Assembly (NCBI GenBank): GCA_020442545.1
Contig: JAGRJX010000273.1
Location: 5,929-13,718 of the forward strand
Length of the DNA: 7,790 nt
DNA from: Lysobacterales bacterium
GTDB taxonomy: Bacteria > Pseudomonadota > Gammaproteobacteria > Xanthomonadales > Xanthomonadaceae
Reading direction: 5' to 3'
Shown here piece by piece: positions 1 to 6,153 of the stretch (within the stretch, counting starts at the first letter, position 1; each line of letters starts with the position of its first letter). Under the pieces are notes generated by a model. It did no database searches and was not told the origin of the DNA. It worked only from the letters and a program-made list of their open reading frames with translations. A program made the translations under genes and the position numbers.

Positions 1-865
1 CCAGTCGCCTGCCGTCGGTCGATAGCGTGAAGCCGCCGATTTCCGTGTGATGCCGGTTGGCGATGCGGCTGACCCACGGCGCATCATCCTGTACGCGTAT
101 CAGCGGCTCGTTCGCGTAGCGCTGACGATAAATCGCCCTGATCGCATCGACGTCGAAGGCGCTACGCAGCGTCATGTTCGCAGTGATGGTCAGGCCACGG
201 AAATGCGGTGCAACGTGTGGCATGAAGTGCACCGGATGATTCAACCGATGGCTCACCTCGCGCTCATGCACATGGCCAGTCAACGCATACGGCATCAGGT
301 TGTCGCGCAGCAGATCGACGCTGTTCTTGTCCGACGGCGTGGTGCCGGCACCGGAATAGCCGGACACGCCAAAGCACTGCGCCGGGCCGTCCAGCCATTC
401 GCGTATCGGTGCCAGCAGCAACTGCATGGCGGTTGCGTAGCAGCCCGGATTGCTGATCCGTCGCTGGCCATCGTAACGGCTACGCGTCAGCTCCGGCAGG
501 CCGTAATACCAGCCGTCGTCAAATCGGTAGTCCGCGGACAAATCGATGATGACGGGCTGTTGGAAACCAGGGTCAGCGCCAGCGCCATCGAAGGCGTCCA
601 CGCAAAGACCGGCTTTGCCGTTGGGCAATGCGAGCACGACTGCGTCTGCTTTCAGCGATGGCAGGTCGACATGATCCGGCGCGCTGTAACGGAGATCGCC
701 CACGTCCGCATCGATGTAATCCGCGACACGCTGGCCGTCCAGTTCGCGTGACGAGACATAGGCCAGATCGAACAGCGGGTGCGCGGCCAGAAGGGGGATC
801 AATTCGCCGCCGACATGGCCACGCGCACCGACGATGCCGACACGGGCTTGATTCCCGGTGTTCAC
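1..865 (-). CDS. argC: N-acetyl-gamma-glutamyl-phosphate reductase, 3' part beyond window
   Basis: The enzyme reduces N-acetylglutamyl phosphate to the semialdehyde with NADPH, the third step of arginine synthesis, in the cytoplasm. I translated 288 codons from a GTG at 865; the gene continues past the left edge. A Rossmann nucleotide-binding loop (GIVGARGHVGGEL) lies at residues 10-22. The catalytic cysteine is Cys142 in SNPGCYAT, preceded by a DLSADYR segment (108-114). SGYSGAGTTPSDKN (168-181) and HFMPHVAPHFRG (213-224), with the conserved histidine region, follow. The order and motifs fit the Xanthomonas form of about 310-320 residues, so roughly 30 residues should be missing. The GTG overlaps the argB-A stop (GTGA, 862-865), and a GAGGAGG ribosome site lies 5 bases upstream inside argB-A, so translation is probably coupled. 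Lysine or histidine biosynthetic semialdehyde dehydrogenases are less likely given the motifs and neighbours. Confidence 0.96.
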   Translation of the reverse strand, partial: MNTGNQARVGIVGARGHVGGELIPLLAAHPLFDLAYVSSRELDGQRVADYIDADVGDLRYSAPDHVDLPSLKADAVVLALPNGKAGLCVDAFDGAGADPGFQQPVIIDLSADYRFDDGWYYGLPELTRSRYDGQRRISNPGCYATAMQLLLAPIREWLDGPAQCFGVSGYSGAGTTPSDKNSVDLLRDNLMPYALTGHVHEREVSHRLNHPVHFMPHVAPHFRGLTITANMTLRSAFDVDAIRAIYRQRYANEPLIRVQDDAPWVSRIANRHHTEIGGFTLSTDGRRL

Positions 866-2196
866 TGAACCTCCTCGCATACCGATGTTTCATTCATCAG
901 CGTGGCCGGCCGCTCGCGGCAATGCGCCACCGCGTTCTGAATCGCGTTGAAGTCATGCAGTCCGTACCAGTAGACGTTCCATGGCTCGCCCTTGAGCACG
1001 CCTTCGCATTCCTCGGTGTAGAAACCGTTGGCTGCGTTGCGCCGCCGCGAACGCCAGAACAGCGAACGCACTTCCTGTTTCATCACCTGCCAGATCGCAC
1101 GACCCAGGCCTTCACCCTGTGCGTCATCGGCAACCGCGAACTTGTCCATGTGCGGTACGCCGTCCTCTCGGGTCAGCACGATGGCAGCGCGGTAGTGTTC
1201 CGACACATACAGGCGCCACAGCGGGGTTCGTTCGAAATAGTCCGGCACGAGTTTGCGGCCAAAGCTGGATTCGATCAGCTCGGCCAGCCGTTCGCGATCC
1301 ACGGCCTCCCAACTGTCGAAACGGTGAATCCGCTCGCCACGACGGATCAGCGTGCCGGAGCCGCGATGCGTGAACAGTTCCTTTGCCAATTGATCCGGCC
1401 GCGTGATCGACACCGACGACGACGGCGGCAGTGCCGACAGCAGCTCGGCGATCTGCTCGATCTTCAGCCGCATGCCGGAGTGCAGCCACGACTGCTGCAT
1501 CAGCGAGTCATACTCGGTACGCAGGTTGATCGACTCGATCAGGCGGCCATCGCCATCGAGCAGGCCACCGGTGCCGGTGAGGAAGATGATCTTGTACGGC
1601 TGCAGCGCCTTGACCAGCTCATTCGCGGCCCAGTCTGCATTGATGTTGAGTATCTGCCCGCCCACGGTTTCGCCGAGACTGGCGATGATCGGGATGGAAC
1701 CAACCTTGATCGCCGCTTCGATCGGTGCCGCATTGATCGCCACCACACTGCCGACCAGCCCAAGCGTTTCCGGATCGATCTGCTCGCTCTCGAACACGCC
1801 GGAGCTGATCGATGTGGCGCGCACATCCGCCGCCTGCAGCGCCTCAACAAGCGACAGGTTGGCCTGCTGGAACACGCGACGCACGACCGCCAGCGCTTCC
1901 GGCGAGGTCACGCGCAGGCCATCGACGGTCTGCTTTTCGATGCCGGCTGACTGGAGCTCTTCGTCGAGCTGCGGACCGGCCCCGTGCAGCACGATCGGCG
2001 TCAGGCCGACCTGCTGCAGGAACGACAGCGACGACACCAATGCGTCGATGTCATCGCGAAGGATCGCGCCGCCGACCTTGACCACGGCAAAGCGCGCCGC
2101 GTCAAGCTTGGAAAAGCGCTTCAGGTAGAGCTGGATTTCCTTGGCGCTGCCCATGTTGGACAGCAGCCGCACGATGGTGCCGCGCAGTTCACGCAT
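862..2196 (-). CDS. argB: bifunctional N-acetylglutamate kinase / N-acetylglutamate synthase (ArgB-ArgA fusion)
   Basis: One polypeptide carries the first two steps of arginine synthesis: acetyl-CoA-dependent acetylation of glutamate and ATP-dependent phosphorylation of the product. From the ATG at 2196 it is 444 residues. The amino-acid-kinase domain spans about residues 35-275, with AVVKVGGA (37-44) and the substrate/phosphate loop VLHGAGPQLD (69-78). NINADWAANELV (184-195) and the nucleotide-side segment IIFLTGTGGLLD (203-214) follow. A GNAT domain follows at about 295-435, with the acetyl-CoA pyrophosphate loop DAQGEGLGRA (358-367) and FWRS (380-383). This matches the Xanthomonas ArgB-ArgA fusion of about 440-450 residues; homology begins at RGTIVRLLSNM (5-15). 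Such fused enzymes are typically inhibited by arginine. The start is uncertain: the 2196 ATG has only a weak GGAG 11 bases upstream; an in-frame GTG lies at 2262; and a better ribosome site at 2314 is out of frame by one base. It ends overlapping argC by 4 bp. Confidence 0.95.
   Translation of the reverse strand: MRELRGTIVRLLSNMGSAKEIQLYLKRFSKLDAARFAVVKVGGAILRDDIDALVSSLSFLQQVGLTPIVLHGAGPQLDEELQSAGIEKQTVDGLRVTSPEALAVVRRVFQQANLSLVEALQAADVRATSISSGVFESEQIDPETLGLVGSVVAINAAPIEAAIKVGSIPIIASLGETVGGQILNINADWAANELVKALQPYKIIFLTGTGGLLDGDGRLIESINLRTEYDSLMQQSWLHSGMRLKIEQIAELLSALPPSSSVSITRPDQLAKELFTHRGSGTLIRRGERIHRFDSWEAVDRERLAELIESSFGRKLVPDYFERTPLWRLYVSEHYRAAIVLTREDGVPHMDKFAVADDAQGEGLGRAIWQVMKQEVRSLFWRSRRRNAANGFYTEECEGVLKGEPWNVYWYGLHDFNAIQNAVAHCRERPATLMNETSVCEEVQ
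871..877 (-). promoter_or_regulatory. ribosome binding site of argC
   Basis: The minus strand reads GAGGAGG here, 5 bases before the GTG start of argC and inside the last codons of argB-A. It is a near-perfect anti-Shine-Dalgarno match and decides the GTG at 865 as the argC start. With the 4-bp stop/start overlap it implies translational coupling. Confidence 0.8.
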
Positions 2197-2314
2197 GGCC
2201 TGGCTGGCTCCGGCAGTGATCCCGGAAACCTGCCGGAAACGTCCCCCTCGCCGCGATACCACTCACGGCTGCGTTGCCCGACAGGATGTTCGGTGACTGA
2301 AGTTGCGCGTTCAT
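2189..2314 (-). other. 41-codon ORF between argE' and argB-A: displaced argB start or coupling ORF
   Basis: An ATG at 2314 overlaps the argE' stop as ATGA (2311-2314) and has GGAG 5 bases upstream (2320-2323). The frame begins MNAQLQSPNILSGNAA and closes after 41 codons at 2189, overlapping the argB-A ATG at 2196 by 8 bases. No family is recognised. Removing one base anywhere in the stretch, for example from the GGGGG run at 2243-2247, would place this start in frame with argB-A and give a protein of 483 residues. It may be the true argB start separated by a frameshift or sequencing error. Alternatively it is a short ORF that hands ribosomes from argE' to argB-A. It is not proposed as an independent functional protein. 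Confidence 0.4.
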
Positions 2315-3399
2315 GCGGTCTCCATGATGCGGCGATAGACCTCGCCAACGGTCTGCAGTTGATCCAGCGCCACCCACTCATCCGCGGAGTGCGCCTGGGC
2401 GATGTGGCCGGGCCCGTAGACCAGCGCGGTCAGGCCGGCCGCCGAGAACAGCGAGGCCTCGGTCCAGAAATCCACGGCATTGCCAATGGGCAGGCCCAGC
2501 TCATCGGCAAGGTCGCGGGCGGCCAGTCGCTTCTCTTCGGCATCGGCAATGCTGCCACCCGGCAGCGACGGACCACGAAAGGTTTCCTCGTAGTCCGCCG
2601 AAGGATTCAATTCGCGGAAACGCGCGTGCAGCGTATCCATGTCCTGCGACGGCAGCGGACGGAAGCCGAAACGTAGCTCCGCCGAGGGCGCGATCACGTT
2701 GGCCTTGATGCCGCCCTCGATGCGTCCGATGTTGAAACGCAGGCCGGTCAGGCCCCCAAAACGCTGGGCATCCTCGGCGGCCACCAGCGCCAACGCGCCA
2801 TGACCCCACTCAACGGCCTGATGCAGCGCGCTCTGCTGGCGCGCATCGACCGATGATGCGTGGCCGGCTTTTCCGTGAAAACCCATGCGAACTGAGCTGA
2901 TGCCGCGATGCGCCAGCACCGCTTCCACGCCGGTCGGCTCGGCGACGATCACTTCGTCGAAGCCGTGATCAGTGGCGAGAAAGCCCGCAATGCAGCGCGC
3001 GTCGTTGGCCTCTTCGTCGGTGCTGAACAGGAACGCCGCATCCCCTTCCGTCACCGTAGCAGCGGCAACCAGACAGGCTGCTGCGCCCTTGATGTCGCAA
3101 GCACCCAGGCCAATCGCGCGATCCTCCGTCACGCGCAGCTTGAGCGGGTCCGCGCTCCAGGCTTCCGACGACGGCACCGTATCCAGATGCACATTGAACA
3201 GCCGCTTCGGACGGCCGCGCACCGCCAGCATCGATACCGCGCCGGCACCGAAGTCGGTGACCTCGATGCGGAAGCCCGGTAGCTGTTCGCGAAGGTAGTC
3301 GAAGATGCCGCCGGTACCGATATTGCGTGGCGCGTTTCGGGTATCGAAGGACACCAAGGCTTCGAGGTGTTTCAGCGTTTCGGAAATCAGATTGGTCAT
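2311..3399 (-). CDS. argE: acetylornithine/acetylcitrulline deacetylase, M20 family (ArgE')
   Basis: This is a 362-residue M20 metallopeptidase-family amidohydrolase. In this gene order it is expected to deacetylate N-acetylcitrulline to citrulline, the step after ArgF', rather than mainly acetylornithine. Metal-ligand motifs are present in order: NVHLDTVP (His71, Asp73), GACDIKGAAA (Asp102), the catalytic STDEEAND with Glu129/Glu130, AEPTG (Glu154), and a late histidine in GHIAQAHSADEW (His337). The lid or dimerisation domain occupies about residues 165-280. No signal peptide is visible, so it should be cytoplasmic. The ribosome site before the ATG at 3399 is poor (only AAGAA further up). 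Its stop overlaps the ATG of the following short frame as ATGA. Succinyl-diaminopimelate desuccinylase (DapE) is the main alternative family member; arginine-gene neighbours on both sides argue against it. Acetylcitrulline specificity is inferred from context. Confidence 0.93.
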   Translation of the reverse strand: MTNLISETLKHLEALVSFDTRNAPRNIGTGGIFDYLREQLPGFRIEVTDFGAGAVSMLAVRGRPKRLFNVHLDTVPSSEAWSADPLKLRVTEDRAIGLGACDIKGAAACLVAAATVTEGDAAFLFSTDEEANDARCIAGFLATDHGFDEVIVAEPTGVEAVLAHRGISSVRMGFHGKAGHASSVDARQQSALHQAVEWGHGALALVAAEDAQRFGGLTGLRFNIGRIEGGIKANVIAPSAELRFGFRPLPSQDMDTLHARFRELNPSADYEETFRGPSLPGGSIADAEEKRLAARDLADELGLPIGNAVDFWTEASLFSAAGLTALVYGPGHIAQAHSADEWVALDQLQTVGEVYRRIMETA

Positions 3400-3440
3400 T
3401 GAATGATCGTTTCTTGAGTTCGCAATGGCCCTTAAGGGCT

Positions 3441-3465
3441 CCCTCTCCTGCTCTGCGGGAGAGGG
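3441..3465. repeat. hairpin of left repeat unit
   Basis: CCCTCTCC (3441-3448) pairs with GGAGAGGG (3458-3465) as an 8-bp perfect stem around a 9-nt loop. There is no T-tract on either side, so a repeat palindrome is likelier than an intrinsic terminator. Confidence 0.7.
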
Positions 3466-3537
3466 CTAGGGTGAGGGTGGCGACGCAAAGGGTTGTGGTG
3501 TGGGGACAGGCGCTGCGCGCCACCACCCCCATCCCAA

Positions 3538-3561
3538 CCTTCCCCCGCCAGCGGGAGAAGG
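3538..3561. repeat. hairpin of right repeat unit
   Basis: CCTTCCCCCGC (3538-3548) pairs with GCGGGAGAAGG (3551-3561): 11 positions, one mismatch, minimal loop. It lies about 37 bp after the argG stop in transcription order. It has no T-tract, so it is more likely a 3'-end stabilising palindrome than a terminator. Confidence 0.65.
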
Positions 3562-3598
3562 AGCAAACAGCATTCGCCCATGCGCACCGTAGCTCCTG

Positions 3599-4840
3599 TC
3601 ATCGGTTGACCTCCGCCCACAGGCTGCTGCTCATGCCGTAGAGCCTGATGAAACCTTCGGCTTCGGCCACGCCCCAGTCCGCGCTCTGCGCATAGGTCGC
3701 GCCGCTGGCCTGCAGGATGTGTGGCGAACGCACGGTCACCGCATCGACCACGCCACCACGCGTCTCCAACACCACTTCGCCGTTGACCATGCGCTGGCTG
3801 CTGGCGAGGAAGGCTTCAAGATCGGCCTTCAGCGGATCGTGGAAGAAGCCTTCGTAGACCAGCTCCACCCACTGCCTCGCCACGGACGGCTTGAAACGGT
3901 TCTGCTGCTTGCTCAGCACGGCCTCTTCCAGCGCACGGTGCGCGGTCAGCAGTGCGGCCAAACCAGGCGCTTCATAGACGATGCGACCCTTCAAGCCAAT
4001 TGTGGTGTCGCCGGTGTACATGCCGCGACCGACACCGTAAGCCGCGAACAACTGGTTGAGCCTGGCCAGCATGACGTGCCCCGGCATCGTCTCGCCATCC
4101 AGCGCCACGGCTTCGCCGTTCTCGAAACGCAGCGTCACCAACAGCGCATCAGCCGGCCATTCGGATCGCGGCTTGCACCAGCCGCGCGCGCCCTCGTCCG
4201 GTGCTTCCCAGCGGTCGATCTCGCCACCCGACAGGGTCACGCCGAGCAGGTTCTCGTTGATGGTGTAGGCCTGCTGCTTGGCGCGCACGCCAAAGCCACG
4301 CTCCTCGAGGTACTTCTGCTCATAGGCGCGGGTCTGGGTGTGCTCCTTCTGAATCTCGCGAATCGGCGCCACGATCTCGTAGTCGCCCAGCGCCTTTACC
4401 GTCAGATCGAAGCGCACCTGATCATTACCCATGCCCGTACAGCCGTGCGCGATGCTGCGCGTGCTCAGTTCGGCTGCACGCTTCAGGGCGGCCTCGACAA
4501 TCAGATAGCGATCCGAGACCAGCAGCGGATACTGGCCTTGATAGCCCTGCCCGGCCCAGACGAAGGGTTTGACGAAGCCGCTCCAGATTGCCGGACCGCC
4601 ATCGATGGTCTGGTGGCTGGCAACACCCAGCTCAGCCGCGCGCTGCTCGATGAAGGCACGCTCATCGGCATCCACGCCACCGGTGTCCGCAAACACGGTA
4701 TGCACGGCCCAGCCGCGCTCCTGCAGGTAAGGCACGCAGAAGCTGGTATCGAGGCCGCCGGAAAAGGCGAGGACGATGGCTTTGGAGCCGTGAGTGGTGA
4801 TTGGTGATTCGTGATTGGAAGGAGCGGACAGCGTCGTCAT
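3599..4840 (-). CDS. argG: argininosuccinate synthase with repeat-encoded N-terminal extension
   Basis: The enzyme joins citrulline and aspartate with ATP to form argininosuccinate in the cytoplasm. The protein has 413 residues. The ATP pyrophosphatase P-loop is AFSGGLDTSF at residues 25-34. Further conserved blocks are FADTGG (50-55), HGCTGMGNDQVRFD (132-145), IREIQKEHTQTRAYE (160-174) and NENLLGVTLSGGEIDRWEAP (195-214). This is the Xanthomonas-type ArgG, which as I recall starts only about six residues before the P-loop. Here about 17 extra residues precede it, and residues 8-17 (SNHESPITTH) are encoded by AATCACC-type 7-bp repeats. No other in-frame start exists between the ATG at 4840 and the P-loop, so the extension appears real. 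The ribosome site is weak (GAG six bases before ATG) and lies within the loop of a large inverted repeat. The gap to argF' is 71 bp, consistent with one operon. Confidence 0.96.
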   Translation of the reverse strand: MTTLSAPSNHESPITTHGSKAIVLAFSGGLDTSFCVPYLQERGWAVHTVFADTGGVDADERAFIEQRAAELGVASHQTIDGGPAIWSGFVKPFVWAGQGYQGQYPLLVSDRYLIVEAALKRAAELSTRSIAHGCTGMGNDQVRFDLTVKALGDYEIVAPIREIQKEHTQTRAYEQKYLEERGFGVRAKQQAYTINENLLGVTLSGGEIDRWEAPDEGARGWCKPRSEWPADALLVTLRFENGEAVALDGETMPGHVMLARLNQLFAAYGVGRGMYTGDTTIGLKGRIVYEAPGLAALLTAHRALEEAVLSKQQNRFKPSVARQWVELVYEGFFHDPLKADLEAFLASSQRMVNGEVVLETRGGVVDAVTVRSPHILQASGATYAQSADWGVAEAEGFIRLYGMSSSLWAEVNR

Positions 4841-4923
4841 TTTTTCTCGGAGCTGATCGGAATAGTTGAAAAGGATGTCTGGCTTTGCTCTGGCGAATCA
4901 CCAATCACGAATCACCAATCACG
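4789..4923. repeat. inverted heptamer-repeat element spanning the argF'-argG junction
   Basis: The left arm is four 7-bp units on the plus strand (4789-4816: CGTGAGT, GGTGATT, GGTGATT, CGTGATT). The right arm is four units of the complement (4896-4923: AATCACC, AATCACG, AATCACC, AATCACG). Bases 4797-4818 and 4901-4922 are perfect 22-bp inverted complements separated by 82 bp. The left arm is translated as ArgG residues 8-17; the right arm supplies the last codons (Asp-Trp) and the TGA of argF'. The loop carries the argG ribosome site and start codon, plus GGCTTTGCTC (4881-4890), a 10-mer that recurs in the element upstream of argF'. Confidence 0.88.
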
Positions 4924-5925
4924 GCCGCGCACCAGCGCGGCCATCACCGCCTTCTGCACATGCAGGCGGTTCTCGGCCTCGTCGATGGCGATGCAGTTGG
5001 GTGAATCCATCACCGCGTCGGTCGCCTTGATGTTCCGGCGCAACGGCAGGCAATGCGAAAACGCACCGTCGTTGGTCAGCGCCATCTTGGCTTCATCGAC
5101 CATGAAGTGCTTGTACCGGTCGCGAATGGGCTTTTCCGGCGCCCAGTCGCCGAAGTACGGCAGCGCGCCCCAGCTCTTGGCGTAGACGACGTCCGCGCCG
5201 CTGTAGGCCGACTCGATGTCATGGCTGACGGTGAACGAGCCGCCGCTCTCGGCGACGTTCTGCTCGGCCCAGCTCATGTAGCGCTCGTCCAGCAGATACT
5301 CGGGTGTCGGGCACAGCAGGGTGACGTCCATGCCCATGCGGGTGGCGATGGTCAGCGCCGAATTCGCCACGGCCGTGTTCAGCGGCTTGGGGTGGTAGCT
5401 CCAGGTCAGCACGTACTTCTTGCCGCGCAGATCCGTGGTGCCGAAGCGCTCCTGCAGCGCCAGCGCATGCGCCAGTTCCTGGCATGGATGGGTGATCGTC
5501 TCCATGTTGATCACCGGCACCGGCGAATATTTCGCGAAGCCCTTGAGCACACGATCCTCACGATCCACTGCCCAGTCCACGAACTTCGGGAAGGCGCGCA
5601 CGCCGATCAGGTCGACGTAGCGACCCAGCACCTGCGCCACCTCGGCAATGTGCTCCTCGGCCTCGCCGTCCATCACCGTGCCGACGTCGAACTCGATTGG
5701 CCAGGCATCCTTTCCCGGCTGCAGCACGATGGCATGGCCACCCAGATGAAAGGCGCCCAGCTCAAAGCTGCTGCGCGTTCGCAGCGACGGGTTGAAGAAC
5801 AGCAGCGCGATGCTGCGGCCCTTGAGATCATCGCCCAAGGGCGTGCGCTTGAAGGCGGCCGCCTGCGCCAGCAGCGCGTCCAGCTCGTCGCGGTTCAGGT
5901 CCTGGGTGTTGAGGAAGTGCTTCAT
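4912..5925 (-). CDS. argF': N-acetylornithine carbamoyltransferase
   Basis: The enzyme transfers the carbamoyl group to N-acetyl-L-ornithine, giving N-acetylcitrulline. Length is 337 residues, against 339 in Xanthomonas campestris. The carbamoyl-phosphate loop is FNPSLRTRSSFE (44-55), with Leu-Arg instead of the Thr-Arg of classical ornithine enzymes. Trp75 in GKDAWP and Glu90 in the MDGEAEEH segment align with Trp77 and Glu92 of the X. campestris enzyme; Glu92 distinguishes acetyl- from succinyl-ornithine users. HPCQE (146-150), HCLP (291-294) and Lys300 in RRNIKATD follow, the last aligning with the carboxylated Lys302. The start at 5925 is secure: an in-frame TAG lies upstream at 5986-5988 and no other start codon lies between. 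There is no Shine-Dalgarno sequence, because heptamer repeats reach to within 6 bp of the ATG. The C-terminus (RGRDW and stop) is written by a second repeat array. First gene of the minus-strand cluster. Confidence 0.96.
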   Translation of the reverse strand: MKHFLNTQDLNRDELDALLAQAAAFKRTPLGDDLKGRSIALLFFNPSLRTRSSFELGAFHLGGHAIVLQPGKDAWPIEFDVGTVMDGEAEEHIAEVAQVLGRYVDLIGVRAFPKFVDWAVDREDRVLKGFAKYSPVPVINMETITHPCQELAHALALQERFGTTDLRGKKYVLTWSYHPKPLNTAVANSALTIATRMGMDVTLLCPTPEYLLDERYMSWAEQNVAESGGSFTVSHDIESAYSGADVVYAKSWGALPYFGDWAPEKPIRDRYKHFMVDEAKMALTNDGAFSHCLPLRRNIKATDAVMDSPNCIAIDEAENRLHVQKAVMAALVRGRDW

Positions 5926-5931
5926 GGCTTT

Positions 5932-6029
5932 GGTGACTGGTGACTGGTGACTGGTGACTGGTGACTGGTGACTGGTGACTGGTGACTAGTGATTGGTGAT
6001 TGGTGATTGGTGATTGGTGATTGGTGATT
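5932..6029. repeat. 14-unit tandem heptanucleotide array abutting argF'
   Basis: Fourteen 7-bp units run without interruption: eight GGTGACT (5932-5987), one AGTGATT (5988-5994) and five GGTGATT (5995-6029). The two blocks differ by one base per unit, as expected if each expanded by replication slippage. Read on the argF' strand the array is a CA-rich, purine-poor leader (repeats of AGTCACC and AATCACC) ending 6 bp before the start codon. Confidence 0.95.
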
Positions 6030-6079
6030 GACGGGTTCGGCTGCTTTTCGGCTTTGCTCGAATCGAATCACAAATCACC
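6030..6079. repeat. core and short inverted arm completing the upstream heptamer element
   Basis: After the tandem array comes a 36-bp core containing GGCTTTGCTC (6050-6059), then two units in the opposite orientation, AATCACA and AATCACC (6066-6079). The element at 4789-4923 has the same order: GGTGATT array, core with the same 10-mer, a 4-5 bp gap, then GAATCAC. The two loci are therefore copies of one dispersed element with unequal array lengths. Confidence 0.7.
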
Positions 6080-6091
6080 GATCCAAACAGG

Positions 6092-6116
6092 AAAGCCCAG
6101 CGCGGGGCTGGGCTTT
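6092..6116 (-). terminator. strong intrinsic terminator hairpin upstream of argF'
   Basis: AAAGCCCAGC (6092-6101) and GCTGGGCTTT (6107-6116) form a perfect 10-bp stem with a 5-nt loop. The minus-strand transcript continues CTGTTTGG, so the U-run is short (the stem's own TTT plus a later TTT). The hairpin could act in either direction; I assign minus because the only candidate transcript units feeding it lie to its right. It stands between that region and argF', so it either ends a short RNA or attenuates the arginine operon. Confidence 0.7.
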
Positions 6117-6153
6117 CGGAAGGCGTTCGATTGGTCGAGCGTAAACGTCCGGG

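Larger units (their letters stand above)
3400..3598. repeat. argG-argE' spacer with two inverted copies of a GC-rich hairpin repeat
   Basis: The 199-bp gap has no convincing gene. It contains two related palindromic units in opposite orientation, about 72 bp apart. The left unit (about 3438-3480) has a stem CCCTCTCC / GGAGAGGG followed by the CTAGGGTGAGGGTGG flank. The right unit (about 3521-3563) reads CACCCCCATCCCAACC and then its own hairpin. The units resemble the dispersed CCCTCTCCC-GGGAGAGGG palindromes frequent in GC-rich proteobacteria, whose chance translations read like LTLALSRRAGEG. They sit downstream of argG and upstream of argE' in transcription order and could stabilise the argG 3' end or lower downstream expression. 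No transposase is present. Confidence 0.75.

Noticed and set aside
47..751. Long plus-strand open frame opposite argC
   Set aside because: It lies antisense to the clearly coding argC and has no recognisable domains; long shadow frames are expected opposite GC-rich genes.
628..1950. 440-codon plus-strand frame opposite argC and argB-A
   Set aside because: Antisense shadow with a low-complexity Arg/His-rich translation and no motif; the minus strand has kinase and GNAT motifs throughout.
3438..3563. Insertion sequence with terminal inverted repeats
   Set aside because: Only about 125 bp, no transposase fragment and no visible target duplication; it fits dispersed palindromes better.
3719..4807. 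362-codon plus-strand frame opposite argG
   Set aside because: Antisense to argG, whose P-loop and other blocks are intact; no family resemblance.
5053..5943. 296-codon plus-strand frame opposite argF'
   Set aside because: Shadow of argF'; its end runs into the heptamer array.
5932..6029. CRISPR-like appearance of the repeat array
   Set aside because: Units are 7 bp and directly adjacent with no spacers, so it is a simple tandem repeat.
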